DNA from: Plazaster borealis
Lineage: Eukaryota > Echinodermata > Asteroidea > Forcipulatida > Labidiasteridae
DNA length: 64,000 bases
Direction: 5' to 3'
NCBI GenBank assembly: GCA_021014325.1
Contig: CM037469.1
Coordinates: 17,073,701-17,137,700 of the forward strand
The position numbers and the translations under genes were made by a program. Of the stretch, positions 1-12,900 are shown in pieces (position 1 is the first letter of the stretch; each line of letters begins with the position of its first letter). The notes under the pieces are model-generated. The model did no database searches and was not told the origin of the DNA. It was given only the letters and a program-made list of their open reading frames with translations.

Positions 1-240
1 ATATAAAGTTTTGTATTGGATTCAAACGTGGAGGTGAAATGAATCGATGGAAAAAGTGGATTAGAGAGGTTCTACAAAAACACAACACTCAACCTGTGAG
101 AATCTCTCTCCAAGAATTTCTGGTCCAATCCGATATAAAGTTTTGTATTGGATGCATACATGGAGGGGGAAATTAATCGATGGAAAAAGAGGATTCGAGC
201 GGTTCGACAAAAACACAACACTCAACCTGTGAGAATTAGT
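1..240. repeat. Tandem dimer, 132-bp unit
   Basis: Two direct copies start at 1 and 133 (both begin ATATAAAGTTTTGTATTGGA) and share the interior CAACACTCAACCTGTGAGAA. The second copy is truncated near 238. The array may continue upstream of the window. No coding potential was recognised. Confidence 0.75.
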
Positions 241-1854
241 CTCCATGTGACTCCATGTGAAGAGGAGAATCGCCATGACCTTTTGGAAATTTAAAAAATA
301 ATGTTCTTGCTTCACAGCTATAAGTTAGAACGGCAAATGCTGTAATGTGCTCGATGTTTTGAACAGATGCGTAGAGCAAGGCTTCTTGTCCCTCGGACAT
401 TTCTTGTAATACTTTTCAAGGAGCGGATGGAATACTTTTCGCTTCCAACTTCCGTTGATTAAAGGAATTGCCTACATTAGATTTCTGAACAAAGGATTTC
501 TGAAAACAGTGAACTGGTTATCAAACTAACTATTATGTAAATTTGTTGGTGAAGTTCATTTATTTTATAAAAAGTTCCGTTGTTGTTCTGCTTTACGTTG
601 TTTGTTACATTTTAAAGTTTTAAACTTAAAAAAAATACTACTTTCTCATTAGTTCCTCTTTTTACAATTAATTTTTTTCGGGAAAGAACTTCATGGTTTG
701 AAATTTAGTATTTTTTTTTCTTCTGAGGCATAGACTTGTTGACAAAGTTCCTGAAGGAGAAGTCGTAATTAAATATTATAGAAAGATGTCATTTTGTAAA
801 ATAAATGAAACAATGAATCAAAGTGATTGTTTACTAATTGCTTCGATTCTTAGCTGTAATTCTCATATGGACCGTAATTCATCAAAAGTAAACCCAATTT
901 ATTTTAACTTTTCACAAAGTTTGTCATCTATTTATTGAGTTCTTCATTGTTGATGTTGATGTTTTGTCAAATAAAGACAAATTACAAAATAGCTCACATT
1001 CTCATGTCTTTTAAAATTCTTAAGTTTATGGCTACTCTAAATTAAATATACTACAACAATAAAGGCAAATGCGGTGAAAAGATTCACTATCATCACATAA
1101 TAAGGCTGGCAAAACATGCCATCAGAAACCAACCCAACAGATTTGGGAAACTTTCTCTGAATGTAAGTAAATCACTTTTGAATTTCTAACACTAACAAAT
1201 AATGGCAACATTTATTACACTGGCCCTTTTCGAAAGCACAGCTTGGGCTTGGGCTCTAAATGGGCTCCGTCGGTTATGAACAGGCGGACGAAGCCGAAGC
1301 CAGAGCGGTGGTTTAGAAAGGGGCCTTCCTTCTGAAGAGGATGATTAAATTTCACTAAAAAGTCTTTTTGGTTTTAATCGGTACAGGTGTTTAACCATTG
1401 ATGTTTCAAAGATAAACAGAGTGTACTACCCTGAAGCAGACTCGTTATTAAAAAGAAGACGTCTTGGAAATAATAATTTTGGACATATACGGTAGAGAAG
1501 GTAAGGACAAGGCATTGTACTTATTCAGGGGAGGGCGTCCTGAACAATCCCTTTACTTTCTTGATGAACAACTTTATACATGCCTTTAAGCAGCAATGCT
1601 TTTGTAGTAAGGTTTGTGTATTAGGTTTGTGGTAGCACTATCTCTCTTGAGAACTTGAGAACTTGAGAAGAGCCTATTGTCTTACTCAATGGTTTGCCCA
1701 CAGCACACTGATCAAACCATCTTCTAGAGAAGCGCTGTGAACGTCAGGTTAGGGCATCCTGAAAAATAACTCCCTGCACTTAAGGAATATTGGAAGACTA
1801 CCAGAGGACACCGGTCAACACATCAAGTAAATCGACCGACTCTTCTCTCAGCCA
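241..1854. other. AT-rich DNA, no gene recognised
   Basis: No exon, RNA gene or promoter could be supported here. The only structure noted is an imperfect inverted repeat at about 1222-1325 (GGCCCTTTTCGAAA at one end, TTTAGAAAGGGGCC at the other), probably a small MITE relic. Confidence 0.5.
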
Positions 1855-2048
1855 GGGCCCAATTTCATAAAGCTGTTTAGCAGAAAATTCTGCGCAGCAA
1901 ATTTCTTTGCTAAGCAAGAAATGATTGGGGTACCAGTCACAGCAATGGTAACTGTATGGTATTTTGGCTGGAAACCGATTTTTCTTAAGCAACAGTTTTC
2001 TGTGCTTCGCAAGTTTTTGTGCTTACATGCTTTATGAAATTGCGCCCC
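1855..2048. mobile_element. Family A palindromic MITE
   Basis: Starts GGGCCCAATTTCATA and ends TATGAAATTGCGCCCC. The interior carries the family hallmarks TTGCTAAGCA, GGTACCAGTCACAG and TATTTTGGCTGG. The two halves are loosely complementary, so a transcript could fold back. No protein is encoded. Confidence 0.75.
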
Positions 2049-2204
2049 GCTCTACTCGAGAGAGATTATCACATGGTGCTAACGTTTACATACACATTTA
2101 CTGCCACCCTGCATCGCTTTAAGTCAACAATCTGAGGCTGTGACAAAATGGGCGGCTTAGGCTGTGGCTGTTGCTAAGGGCTGCCTATACTTTCAACGCA
2201 TGTT

Positions 2205-2346
2205 TCATCTTTGAGAGGGCATAACCATTTTCATTTTGCAAAAGGCACTTCCATTACAAAATCTTATAGTGTCTGGAAAACTTTTGATGGGGCACCATGG
2301 CCAAGACCAGGGCCAAAGCCTTGGTGGCCTTCGTATAATAATTCCA
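2205..2346. mobile_element. Interspersed repeat family F
   Basis: The stretch from TTTCATTTTGCAAAAGGCAC to the end recurs at about 28365-28500 and 39020-39155 (shared CCAAGACCAGGGC and CTCCAGGCCTG-type tails). It is non-coding, probably a short non-autonomous element of unknown class. Confidence 0.6.
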
Positions 2347-2596
2347 GACCTGACGGTTGATATGGTGATGCAGCCGTAGCAGTAAACAATACATCCATAT
2401 AAATACTGAAGCCTCACTCTCTTAAATTCAAACCTAACGCTAAGACTTTAAGGCACTTGGTTGTTAGCATTTTGAAAACTGCTTAACTTTTTCATGAACA
2501 AAAATCTAGGTGAAAAATTTAATACACTTTGAAAATTAACTTACACTTCATGTTACATTTGTCATCTTTTAGTTATAATCACATGGAAGTGGAATT

Positions 2597-2838
2597 TTAC
2601 TTCGGACGGACACATTGTTTACTCTCTTCAGCAGGAGAAAATTTAAATAATCTGTGTTTTAGCAGAAGCCTATAAAATAGAAAAAAACTTATGCAGCGAA
2701 CTTCTAGTACTACGTATTACTTTGCATGGACACATTGTTTATTCTCTTCAGCTGGAGAAAATTTAAATAATCTGAGTTTTAGCTGAACGAAGCCTATAAA
2801 ATAGAAAAAAACCTATGCAGCTAACTAGTACTATGTAT
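2597..2838. repeat. Tandem duplication, about 120-bp unit
   Basis: Two direct copies (about 2597-2716 and 2717-2838) share GGACACATTGTTTA, GGAGAAAATTTAAATAATCT and AGCCTATAAAATAGAAAAAA. Divergence is a few percent plus small indels. No coding potential. DNA from 2839 to 3080 shows nothing recognisable. Confidence 0.75.
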
Positions 2839-3080
2839 TACTTTGTAAGATTTTAGTTTGCCACAAAAGGCTCCTGAGATGTTCAATGTAAAAGATAAAT
2901 CGGTAAAAATACACTTTTAAAGAAACATCTAGCTTTAAATAAACTATGATCTATCTACTTCCAGAAAAACAGGAATATTGTCTAAAATTTAACTATAAAT
3001 GCATAGAATTCTCAGTGACCAAACTTACACAGAAACCTAATCTCTAATAAAAATTTATAAACAACAATTTTATTGTATAT

Positions 3081-3345
3081 TTGGCTTGCGGTAACACCAT
3101 GTGTATTATAACTACTTTGCTGTGTAGATTTTTGTTCTTTGAGAACTTGCCTTGCTATGTATTCTACTGCCGTGGAGTAGGTTTCGGAATTCGGGAGACT
3201 ATTCTACTGCCGCAGAGTAGATTTTCAGAATTCGGGAGACTACCAAGTTCTGAAAAGAACTGTCCTGCTTCTTAACTACTACTTGGGCGGGAGGTAGGAA
3301 ATCGGTGGGGACTACTACTTTCGCTTAGTGGATCGGGGGGACTTC
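3081..3345. mobile_element. Repeat with GGTAACACCA end and a TTCTGAAAAGAA hairpin
   Basis: Opens with TTGCGGTAACACCATGTG, then TACTTTGCTGTGTAGATTTT, then about two copies of a 40-bp motif (AGTAGATTTCGGAATTCGGG and following), then the perfect hairpin AGTTCTGAAAAGAACT at 3246-3261. A larger relative forms an inverted structure at 47810-48222. The hairpin sequence overlaps the histone stem-loop consensus but lacks its flanks. Confidence 0.6.
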
Positions 3346-3523
3346 TCATTATTAACAATATTATTAACAACAATCATAGGAAAAAAGTTGGAAGTGAAAC
3401 AAATTCCAAATTCACAGACTTCTGTGCTAACGGTCACCATTCCCCACTTACAGGGTACCTGAAGGATGCCCAGTAAAGTAAAGTATGCATACGCACAAAG
3501 AAAAGTTCCTTGCTAACCAGTTA

Positions 3524-3596
3524 ACCAATTTCATAGAGCTACTTAAGCACAAACAGTAGTTAAGCACAACAAAATTATGCTTACCAGAATAAGCAG
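3524..3596. mobile_element. Family A MITE, truncated
   Basis: Only the first arm is present: CCAATTTCATAGAGCTACTT, TAAGCACAACAAAATTATGC and TTACCAGAATAAG. It then stops, followed by unrelated C-rich sequence. Confidence 0.65.
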
Positions 3597-3673
3597 TGGC
3601 GGGGGTAACCCTCCCCACTCGCCTCAGAATCCTTGCCCCCTCCCCCCCCCCCAATTGAGATTGAAAAATGCAC

Positions 3674-3924
3674 CTAAGCATCTTCAAGAATACCTTCATC
3701 TTTACAGTCCTCCTCTCTTGTCACAGATATCTTGTCGCAGTCTTCCAGCGAGTCTTGAGACCCCTCAATAAACCCTATAGGAGTATGAACATCCACGACT
3801 GTCTGAAGGGAATTCACCTTGGAGGCGGGTCTTCTATATGACAGGGAGTTGGGCTGCATCCTCAAGACGAGATCACCACTATCTCCAACATCGTCACTCT
3901 CTTCAATGCAAGTAAGTACTGTAC
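3674..3924 (-). CDS. GPR161-like receptor, proposed last coding exon (C-terminal tail)
   Basis: An open frame of 82 residues ends in TAG at 3674-3676. It is preceded by a strong acceptor (pyrimidine run then TTTTTAG, exon from 3924). Joined to the exon ending at 14913, the split codon reads GGT and the junction becomes [13 protein letters not shown]. This resembles SQDSGT followed by an acidic stretch in the human GPR161 tail. The exon is acidic ([20 protein letters not shown]), as expected for a cytoplasmic tail. Alternatives are that the tail ends at the TAA at 14884-14886 by read-through of the donor, or that this is the last exon of another gene. Confidence 0.62.
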
Positions 3925-6900
3925 CTAAAAAGAAGAAATTATCCCACCACCATGAAAACTGATTATAGAGAAAGTAAACATAACGTCACATACAAACATT
4001 TAAATTAAGTAGGATTTGAAACTTTGCATGGTGGAAATACGATATGGAAAGGTTTGCGGTAACACCAAGTAATGATCTCTAAATGAGTTGGGGTGGTTCT
4101 GAAAAGAACCGTTGGTTTTAACTCAACGTTTCGATCAGTATGCTCTGATCGTCTGAGAAAGCATTTAAATTAAAATTATACATGTGACCTACTCCTAGAA
4201 CTATCCTGATAGTTCTAGGAGTACGCCATCATTTTAGAGATTATAGAAATAGTATAAAAAAAATCACATAAAAACATAAAAATTAAACTTATACATGTGA
4301 CCTACTCCTAGAACTATCCTCATAACTGTTCTAGGAGTACACCATCATTTTATAGATTATAGAGATAGTAAAAGAATATCACATAAAAACATAAAAATTA
4401 AACTTATACATGTGACCTACTCCTAGAACTATCCTCATAACTGTTCTAGGAGTACACCATCATTTTATAGATTGTACAGATTGTAGAGGTTATAGAGATA
4501 GTAAAACAAAATTACATAACAACATTAAAATTATTGTGTGAGAAATTTGATCTTTTGTGGTATATTAAAACTTATTCGAGCAATGTAATTTCATCTTTTT
4601 GGAGATTAATAAAGTTTATTATGTCTTATGTGGTTTTGAGGTTCGTTACGATAGCAGAAAAAATGTCATAGTTCCATGAGTACATGTGACCATTCACTAT
4701 CATTTTCTTGAAAGTGAAATCTTGATATTTCTATGAAACTGTTCTTGAATATTGTTCTCAAACACAAAACTTGAAACTGTCACTCAATGTTTTGAGGCAA
4801 ACTTGCTTTCGAGGCCTACTTTCATCCATTGTTCTAAATAAATTATTGTCCATCTGAAGTGCTTTTGCTTCTATAAACTGAAATGCTTTCGCTTCTATTG
4901 CCAAAATAAAGTAAAAGATACAGAATTATGGCTACTAAGTACTAAACTCTTCTGTCAGAGTTTTTGATTATGGCATCATGTATACATGATATCTCTTTCA
5001 AAAGAGCAAAACAAGTTATTTTCATTGCCTAAAATATAACAAGATTTGGGGGAGCCAAATGGTTTTAATTACAGGGACATTACTTTCCCATACATGTACA
5101 ATGATTTGGTAACTTGGGGGAGTCTCTCTTCAATTAATCATACAGTATTATATTATTGGGGGGCACTCTTGAACGCTAAACAATATTTATTGCTCACAAA
5201 AAGTTAAATTAAAACTAATATTGGTGGGCATATAAATAAGGAAACTCTAACCAAACAAACATTGTTTTATTAATTTCACACAAATATTTATTACCTACAA
5301 ATAAAATTTATTTAAAAACAATTCAATCAGACAATTGTTTAAATCTCTTTTTGGAAAGTGTGGTGGCTCTGAAAAGAGCCGGTTGGTTTTAGTGCCGAGT
5401 ATTCAGCGCTTATTTGGCAGCCTTGGCGGTCTTCTTGGGCAGAAGAACGGCCTGGATGTTGGGCAGCACACCACCTTGGGCGATGGTGACACCACTGAGA
5501 AGCTTGTTCAACTCTTCGTCGTTGCGGATGGCGAGCTGCAAGTGACGGGGGTTGATTCTTGTCTTCTTGTTGTCACGGGCGGCGTTACCGGCCAACTCGA
5601 GGATCTCAGCTGCCAAGTACTCCATGACGGCAGCCAAGTAGACCGGGGCACCAGCTCCCACTCGCTGGGCGTAGTTGCCCTTGCGAAGGAAACGGTGGAC
5701 ACGGCCCACGGGGAACTGAAGCCCAGCTCTTGCAGATCGGCTCTTGGCCTTAGCGCGTGCCTTTCCTCCTTTACCACGTCCAGACATGTTGATGATTTTG
5801 TGAGTTTGGCGTATTAGATACGAATGACAAATAGCTGGCAAGTCAGCCTATTTATACTGGTTTGAGGAATCCAACGGAGGATCCACGCATTGACCAATCA
5901 TAGCACGAGTTTCCGAAAGCCCGCCTACTACGAAGCCCCTTTGTGCACCTGTTACATTATGGGTAAAGATTGCATTAGCAGGTGTTTGCACACGTCCCGC
6001 ATACACGTCCAGACTGCCTTTGTGGCTCACGGTCACACAACAGCCAATCATGTTTCGTAAAAATGAGGGGGAAATTTCAGCGGGCGATTGGGATAAAAAT
6101 TCATGAAAAATCTTCACAGGATCCTAATTTGCATATAGAATAAGTATTTAAGGCCGAGTATTGATGATGACTGTCATTCTGCAATTTTTGCGAACAACCG
6201 AATACAATCATGCCACCCAAGATCAGCGGAAAGGGACAGAAGAAGGCCGGTAAGGCTAAGGGAGCACCACCAGGCGGCAACAAGAAGAGACGCCGAAAGA
6301 GAAAGGAGAGCTATGGCATCTACATCTACAAGGTGATGAAGCAGGTTCACCCCGACACCGGCATCTCCAGCCGTGCCATGAGCATCATGAACAGCTTCGT
6401 CAACGACATCTTCGAGCGTATTGCCGCCGAGGCTTCCCGCCTGGCCCACTACAACAAGAAGTCCACCATCACCAGCCGTGAAGTCCAGACCGCAGTCCGA
6501 CTCCTTCTGCCCGGTGAGCTGGCCAAGCACGCTGTCAGCGAGGGAACCAAGGCTGTCACCAAGTACACCACCTCCAAATAGACGGTGTATTTGTACGCCA
6601 CAAAACCAACCGGCTCTTTTCAGAGCCACCACATATTCAAAAAAGAGATTGAATCATTGTCTATTAGTATTAGGCCTATAAGTTTAATTTAATGCATTTT
6701 TGTCTTAATGAATAAATAAAGTTCTAGGGCTTAATGGTTTTAGTTTACTGCAAAGTAAATATAGAAGATATGTTGGGCAACATCAACCAGTCCATCTTTT
6801 ACCAATGTAAAATATTTACTTTTCTGAATAAGATGCCCCCCGTCGAATATGTCCAAAAAATAACAGAATTGGGAAGTAGATGTTAATTAATTTATTGGTT

Positions 6901-9900
6901 GAATCATATTGATTGAATCATTGACTATATTATAAGTTTTATTTAATGCATTTTGTCCTAATGGATAAATAAGTTCTAGGGCCTACTGGTTTTAGTTGAC
7001 TGGAAAGACTAATGTTGGTATAGAAAATTTGTTGGGCAACATCAACCAGTCAAACCTTCACCGACCAATCTATATTTACTTTTCTGAATAATAAGATACT
7101 CCCCGTCGAATATGTCCATAAAAATAACAGAATTGGGAAGTAGATGTTTATGAATTTATTGGTCAATCGCAATAATGCAGGCCCTACTGTTGGTCAGCTC
7201 CTCCTGCGAGTTGACAATATTTTTGTCGCAGGATGCATCGTTTATGTAATGACTCTGATAATTAATGGCAATAAAAACTTTTTTTGAGAAACTTTTCACT
7301 TCGAAGTACTGCGGTTTATGGAAAAATAAAAACTTTTTTTTCCCCAAAACATTTGAATCAGAGTGTGTATTCCAATGCAGATTATTCTTCCTGCGTGGAC
7401 ATAACAGCTCCAGATTTCCAGTATCTCAAAAAACGGTATTTGAAATGAATTTTTCACAGGTTAGTTTTATGGTAAATATCTACAACTACATGTACATGGG
7501 CTCCAATTACCAAACATGTAGGCCTACGGTGCCTTTAAAATTACCCCCGAATTTTGATTCACAAATTATAATACAGTTTTCACAAAATACACATGGGGGA
7601 ATATAAATCTAAGTTGAAAACTTGAAATATAGATCTTAAAATTAAAATTGACATTTTAAGAGCAAACTTCCTTTCCATACAATGGTCAAATACTTTTCAT
7701 TTTATCATTAACATTGCGGCCTAGTTTTATATTTTCGCAAGTATGCGTCCAGGCGGCGACATCTACAAAAAAAAATCTTTACCCCCCCCCCCAAAAAAAA
7801 AAAAAAATTTGGCGGGTTAATCCACGGCCGAGTTGTTTTTTTCTGTTTTGTAATCCTCGAATTATATTTTTTCCAGAAAGGGTTAGAGCATTTCCTTCCT
7901 CCATTGGTGTTGTCGGCATTCATCTTCTTCATTATTTTATGGATGGTTTGGGGTTGATTTTTATGGATCAGAAAGCGAGGATTTATGGAAAAATGCATGA
8001 CCCCCCAAACAATTTTTTTTTTAAGATGGGGCCATTTAGAATAGTCAATGTTAAAAAATTGGGGTGAAACAAATAACTGAAAATTTGAAATTCAGTTTTT
8101 GTTTAAAAGGCACTGAACACGTTTGGTAATTTTCAAAGACCAGTGTTCTCACTTGGTGTATCCCAACATATGCATAAAATAACAAGCCTGTGAAAATTTG
8201 TGCTCAATTGGACATCGAAGTTGCAAGAAAATGCTGAAAGAAAAACACCCTTGTTGTACAAATTTGTATGCTTTCAGGTAGGAATAAAAGGCTTCAGGCC
8301 TGAAGTCTTTTATTATTTTAGTGAGAAATTACCTCTTTCTAAACAACGACGTTACTTCAGAGGGAGTCGTTTCTCACAATGTTTTATACTATCAACAGCT
8401 CTCCGTTGCTCGTTACCAAGTAAGTTTTTATGCTAATAATATATATTTTGAGTAATTACCAAACGTGTACAGTGCCTTTAAACAAATTACAAATAGATAT
8501 TAAAAGACAAAAAATGAAGAAGAAAAAATACACAGCTGGCCAAGATCGTCAATTTCATTCCTGATTAAACTGCAAAGTTGTTTGTTTAAAGGGTGTTTGT
8601 ATAACATTGGTAAGAGTACAAATAGTAAGAGTAAAAATAGTAAGAGTAAAAATAGCAGATTCACACAAAACTTACGTGGTATAAACATAGAGCAAGGGTC
8701 ATTGCTACAGACCTTTATCATGGTGCGGCCATCTTGATATTCTCCCATTCAACTCAATGTAATCAAAGCGAGGCTGGGAGGAAAAATAGTCTGGTTCCTT
8801 TTTGTGCAATGAATATCAGCATCCATTACTGTTACTGGATACAGGGAACATGACCAAGATGGTGGCAGCATGATAGAGGTCTATAAAGATAGATGGTAAC
8901 AAGAGGTGTTCCGGGCTGTATGCCCGAACACCTAATGATGGGAAATTCCCTTTGAAATATTTTTGCGTTGTGCTATAGTTTTTGAGAAGTGAGTAAAACA
9001 ATTAATAGTTTTGATCTCATGAGTCAAAAACTCGATGTTTGAAAACAGTGAAAACACTGAGGTTTTCCTCCACTTTTTTCTGGTGATTGCAATGACCGAT
9101 TGAGCTTAATTGTTGTTTCATGATGTACGTTGGAATACACCAAGTGAGGATACTGGTCTTTGACATTACCATAAGTATCAACTGCCTTTAAGCCATTGAA
9201 AACTACTGATGTTGGATACCTTTGATCGAAAATTGTTTTTGCAGTGTATATATTCTTTCTCTATGATTATATGCAGGCTCAAAATAAAATAAACGAAATG
9301 AGGGGGGGGGGCGGGTGGTTGGGAAATAATGACTATTGACTATTCTGAATGGCCCCTAATAAGATGCGCGCCTATTCCAGTTTGTTTGAACGTTGAATGT
9401 TAGCCTACCAGTTTTTAAACTGGCGTTTCACCATAAAAGTAATTTACATCTGAGGAGTACACACCTGTTTTTGAGACTAAAAACTACACAGGGAATCTTT
9501 ATATTAGTTTCAAATCAATCATGGCAAATCTACAATTATCATTTGCTAATGCATTTTTTTTCCAACCTTTTTGTGTGTACCAAATATTGTTAACATTAAA
9601 TGCATGCATGTAATTTCAGCAGCTGGACGTTGTGGAACTGAAAACGTTAGGAAAGATTTGGATAAACTGTTTATTTACTTGTAAAAAAAATACACACTTA
9701 AAATTCAATTTATTTGAACTGTAGGCCTATTAGGCCTAACTAAAAAAAAATTAAAGTGAGGCTGAATTCCAAATGTATTTTTATTTCAGTTCAGTTCTCT
9801 GTATCGATGAACTATATAAAACTCCGAAACAACTACTGGATATAAAAAAATAAGTTCTTATTTCAAAAATTATTTTATTATAATATTCTGAGTGACTGTA

Positions 9901-12900
9901 GTGGTAGACACAAATTCAGACGGAATGGTTATTTCTCTTTTTTGAATATGTGGTGGCTCTGAAAAGAGCCGGTTGGTTTTGTGGCGTACAAATACACCGT
10001 CTATTTGGAGGTGGTGTACTTGGTGACAGCCTTGGTTCCCTCGCTGACAGCGTGCTTGGCCAGCTCACCGGGCAGAAGGAGTCGGACTGCGGTCTGGACT
10101 TCACGGCTGGTGATGGTGGACTTCTTGTTGTAGTGGGCCAGGCGGGAAGCCTCGGCGGCAATACGCTCGAAGATGTCGTTGACGAAGCTGTTCATGATGC
10201 TCATGGCACGGCTGGAGATGCCGGTGTCGGGGTGAACCTGCTTCATCACCTTGTAGATGTAGATGCCATAGCTCTCCTTTCTCTTTCGGCGTCTCTTCTT
10301 GTTGCCGCCTGGTGGTGCTCCCTTAGCCTTACCGGCCTTCTTCTGTCCCTTTCCGCTGATCTTGGGTGGCATGATTGTATTCGGATATTCGCAAAATTTG
10401 CAAAGAATGACGACCCTTGGCGATTCGGTTGTATTTATACCGTTTAGTATGCAAATGAGGGATCCAGGAAAAGATCCTAGCGAGGATCCTAGAATCGCGA
10501 AGTATGATTGGTTGGTGATGGGATCTCTATCGCGTTCGCGCCGAATCGGTTATGTACACAATGTAATGTACATTACACACGTCTTCACGTCTAGTCTCCA
10601 CACAACTGCTCTGCGGGGAAAATAGGCGGGACTTAACAGATAGCTCATTTGTGATTGGACAGTATGTGAAACCCCTGAAACTGTATAAAAAGGCTGACGG
10701 ACGGCAACCATTTCTTCATTCGTATCTAATACGCCGAATTCACAAAGTAATCAACATGTCTGGACGTGGTAAAGGAGGAAAGGCACGCGCTAAGGCCAAG
10801 AGCCGATCTGCAAGAGCTGGGCTCCAGTTCCCCGTGGGCCGTGTCCACCGTTTCCTTCGCAAGGGCAACTACGCCCAGCGAGTGGGAGCTGGTGCCCCGG
10901 TCTACTTGGCTGCCGTCATGGAGTACTTGGCAGCTGAGATCCTCGAGTTGGCCGGTAACGCCGCCCGTGACAACAAGAAGACAAGAATCAACCCCCGTCA
11001 CTTGCAGCTCGCCATCCGCAACGACGAAGAGTTGAACAAGCTTCTCAGTGGTGTCACCATCGCCCAAGGTGGTGTACTGCCCAACATCCAGGCCGTTCTT
11101 CTGCCCAAGAAGACCGCCAAGGCTGCCAAATAAGCGCTGTATACTCGGCTCCAAACAAACCGGCTCTTTTCAGAGCCACCACATCTTCCAAAAAGAGATT
11201 GAATCATGGTCTAGTTTTATTGTTAAATTGTCTGTCTTTCGTGTTTTTACTTTAATTTTAAGGACGTCTAAATTAAGTCGATTTAAATAATATAAACTAA
11301 TAAAAAATAATTTTATTTTAACTCTTTTTACCGCAAATATGAAAAGTGGGTAGGCCCTATAGGCCTAGTTTTGAGAAAAAAAGATGCTTAAAGTTTACGT
11401 GTCCAGCCTCAGTCATAGAGCAGGCATGATATTCTTCCTGAATCCTATTCGAGTCTAATTTCCGATTTTATGGCCCTCGGGCTTCGGAAAAATTTAAAAT
11501 AAAATTGATATTAAATAACCCGAAAAGTCTGAAACACTAAGCCTATGCCATAATATGTCACTGTGCATGAGGGCAGCCATTGGGGTAACCCAGCCATCTC
11601 AAAAACGTTTTGATTATTTTTCCCCCAAGAGCCAAATGCTGACACAGTATAAGGCATGGAGGTAGTATGGTATAGGTGGCAGAGCTATGTCTACATGTAC
11701 TTTTGTTAGAACTTGTCTTGACAAAGAGCAGAATTGGCAAATTTCTAATTCATAATAAAGTGTGCTGCGATTTCACAGTTAAACTGATGTCATTAAGTTT
11801 GAATGATGCTTCCATTGGTTTGAGAAACGCACTGAATAAAATACAAATATAAATTTTCACAGAAAATATTCTGTTTCAAGACATTCATGAAAAAATACAC
11901 GGTTTTTACACAGTTAAAGAAGAATTCACAGAAATACTCAATAGGTGCTCCTTTAAAAACAAAATTGTGTTTTAAGAAAGGTGTCTTAAAAATAAAAGTT
12001 GTAAGAAAATTTCATCAAGAGGTGCATGTCGTCAGATACATAAATTTCACATAACAAGAACATTTCATATCCCATAGAAAACAGATTTCATTGATTTCGG
12101 TTTCTTACTGCTGTGGGATAATAATAGAAAAATCACAAGAGACAAGGCCTGAAAAAATCGTCATTTTGACAAACTGCAGTACATGGGTGATCATTGAATG
12201 AACATAATTTGGGGCTTATTTATGTCGTCCTAAAAGACAAAATTCCAGCCCCAAGAAGGTGCAACCCAAATTATACACAATATCTCTTTTATCTATTTGT
12301 TTAACTATATTTTTTATTATTTGTTTGTTTAACTTTTACATTTAATTTAATTTTATTTATTTAGTTTAGTTCTTTTTTTGGGGGGGGGGGGGTTGGGGTG
12401 GGGAGAGTACACATAATATTAATCTTTTCTTGTTTTTAATAAACACCGTAATACATCAAACCCGTTTCATGGGATATTGCGCAAAAACAAACTGTACATT
12501 TAGTTTGATTTGGCAAATTTAAGATGAGACCTAAAAAAAACACTGATTTTTTTTCCCCAGAACCACCACAACTCATAATTGTATGTTCATGGTGTCTCCG
12601 CAAACCTCGCTAGATTATTATACAGCACAGCAGAGATCTTCTATCTCTATCCATGATGAAACTAAAAATATCAGGGTATAGTTGTTTTAAAGGCATCGTA
12701 CACGTTTGGTAATTACTCAAAATATATATTAGCATGAAAACTGACTTGGTAACAAGTAACAGAGAGCTATTGATAGTATATAAAACATTGTGAGAAACGA
12801 CTCCCTCTGAAGTAACGTAGTTTTTGAGAAAGAGGTAATTTCTCACTAAAATAATAAAAGACTTCTAGCTAGAAGCCTTTTATTCCTATCTGAAAGCACA

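Noticed and set aside
4052..4165. A histone pseudogene 3' end
   Set aside because: No coding remnant precedes the stem-loop on the minus strand; the surroundings are a repeat, so it is listed as an element with a stem-loop lookalike.
5335..5817. A 160-codon open frame on the strand opposite H2A (and similar antisense frames over H2B, H3, H4)
   Set aside because: They are shadows of the GC-rich, strongly biased histone coding strands; the coding strand is certain from protein identity and stem-loop orientation.
12380..12392. Long G or C homopolymers (also near 7784, 9303, 13291, 14561, 48787, 54542, 61002) as functional sites
   Set aside because: They occur in unrelated non-coding contexts; simple slippage tracts, possibly unreliable in length.
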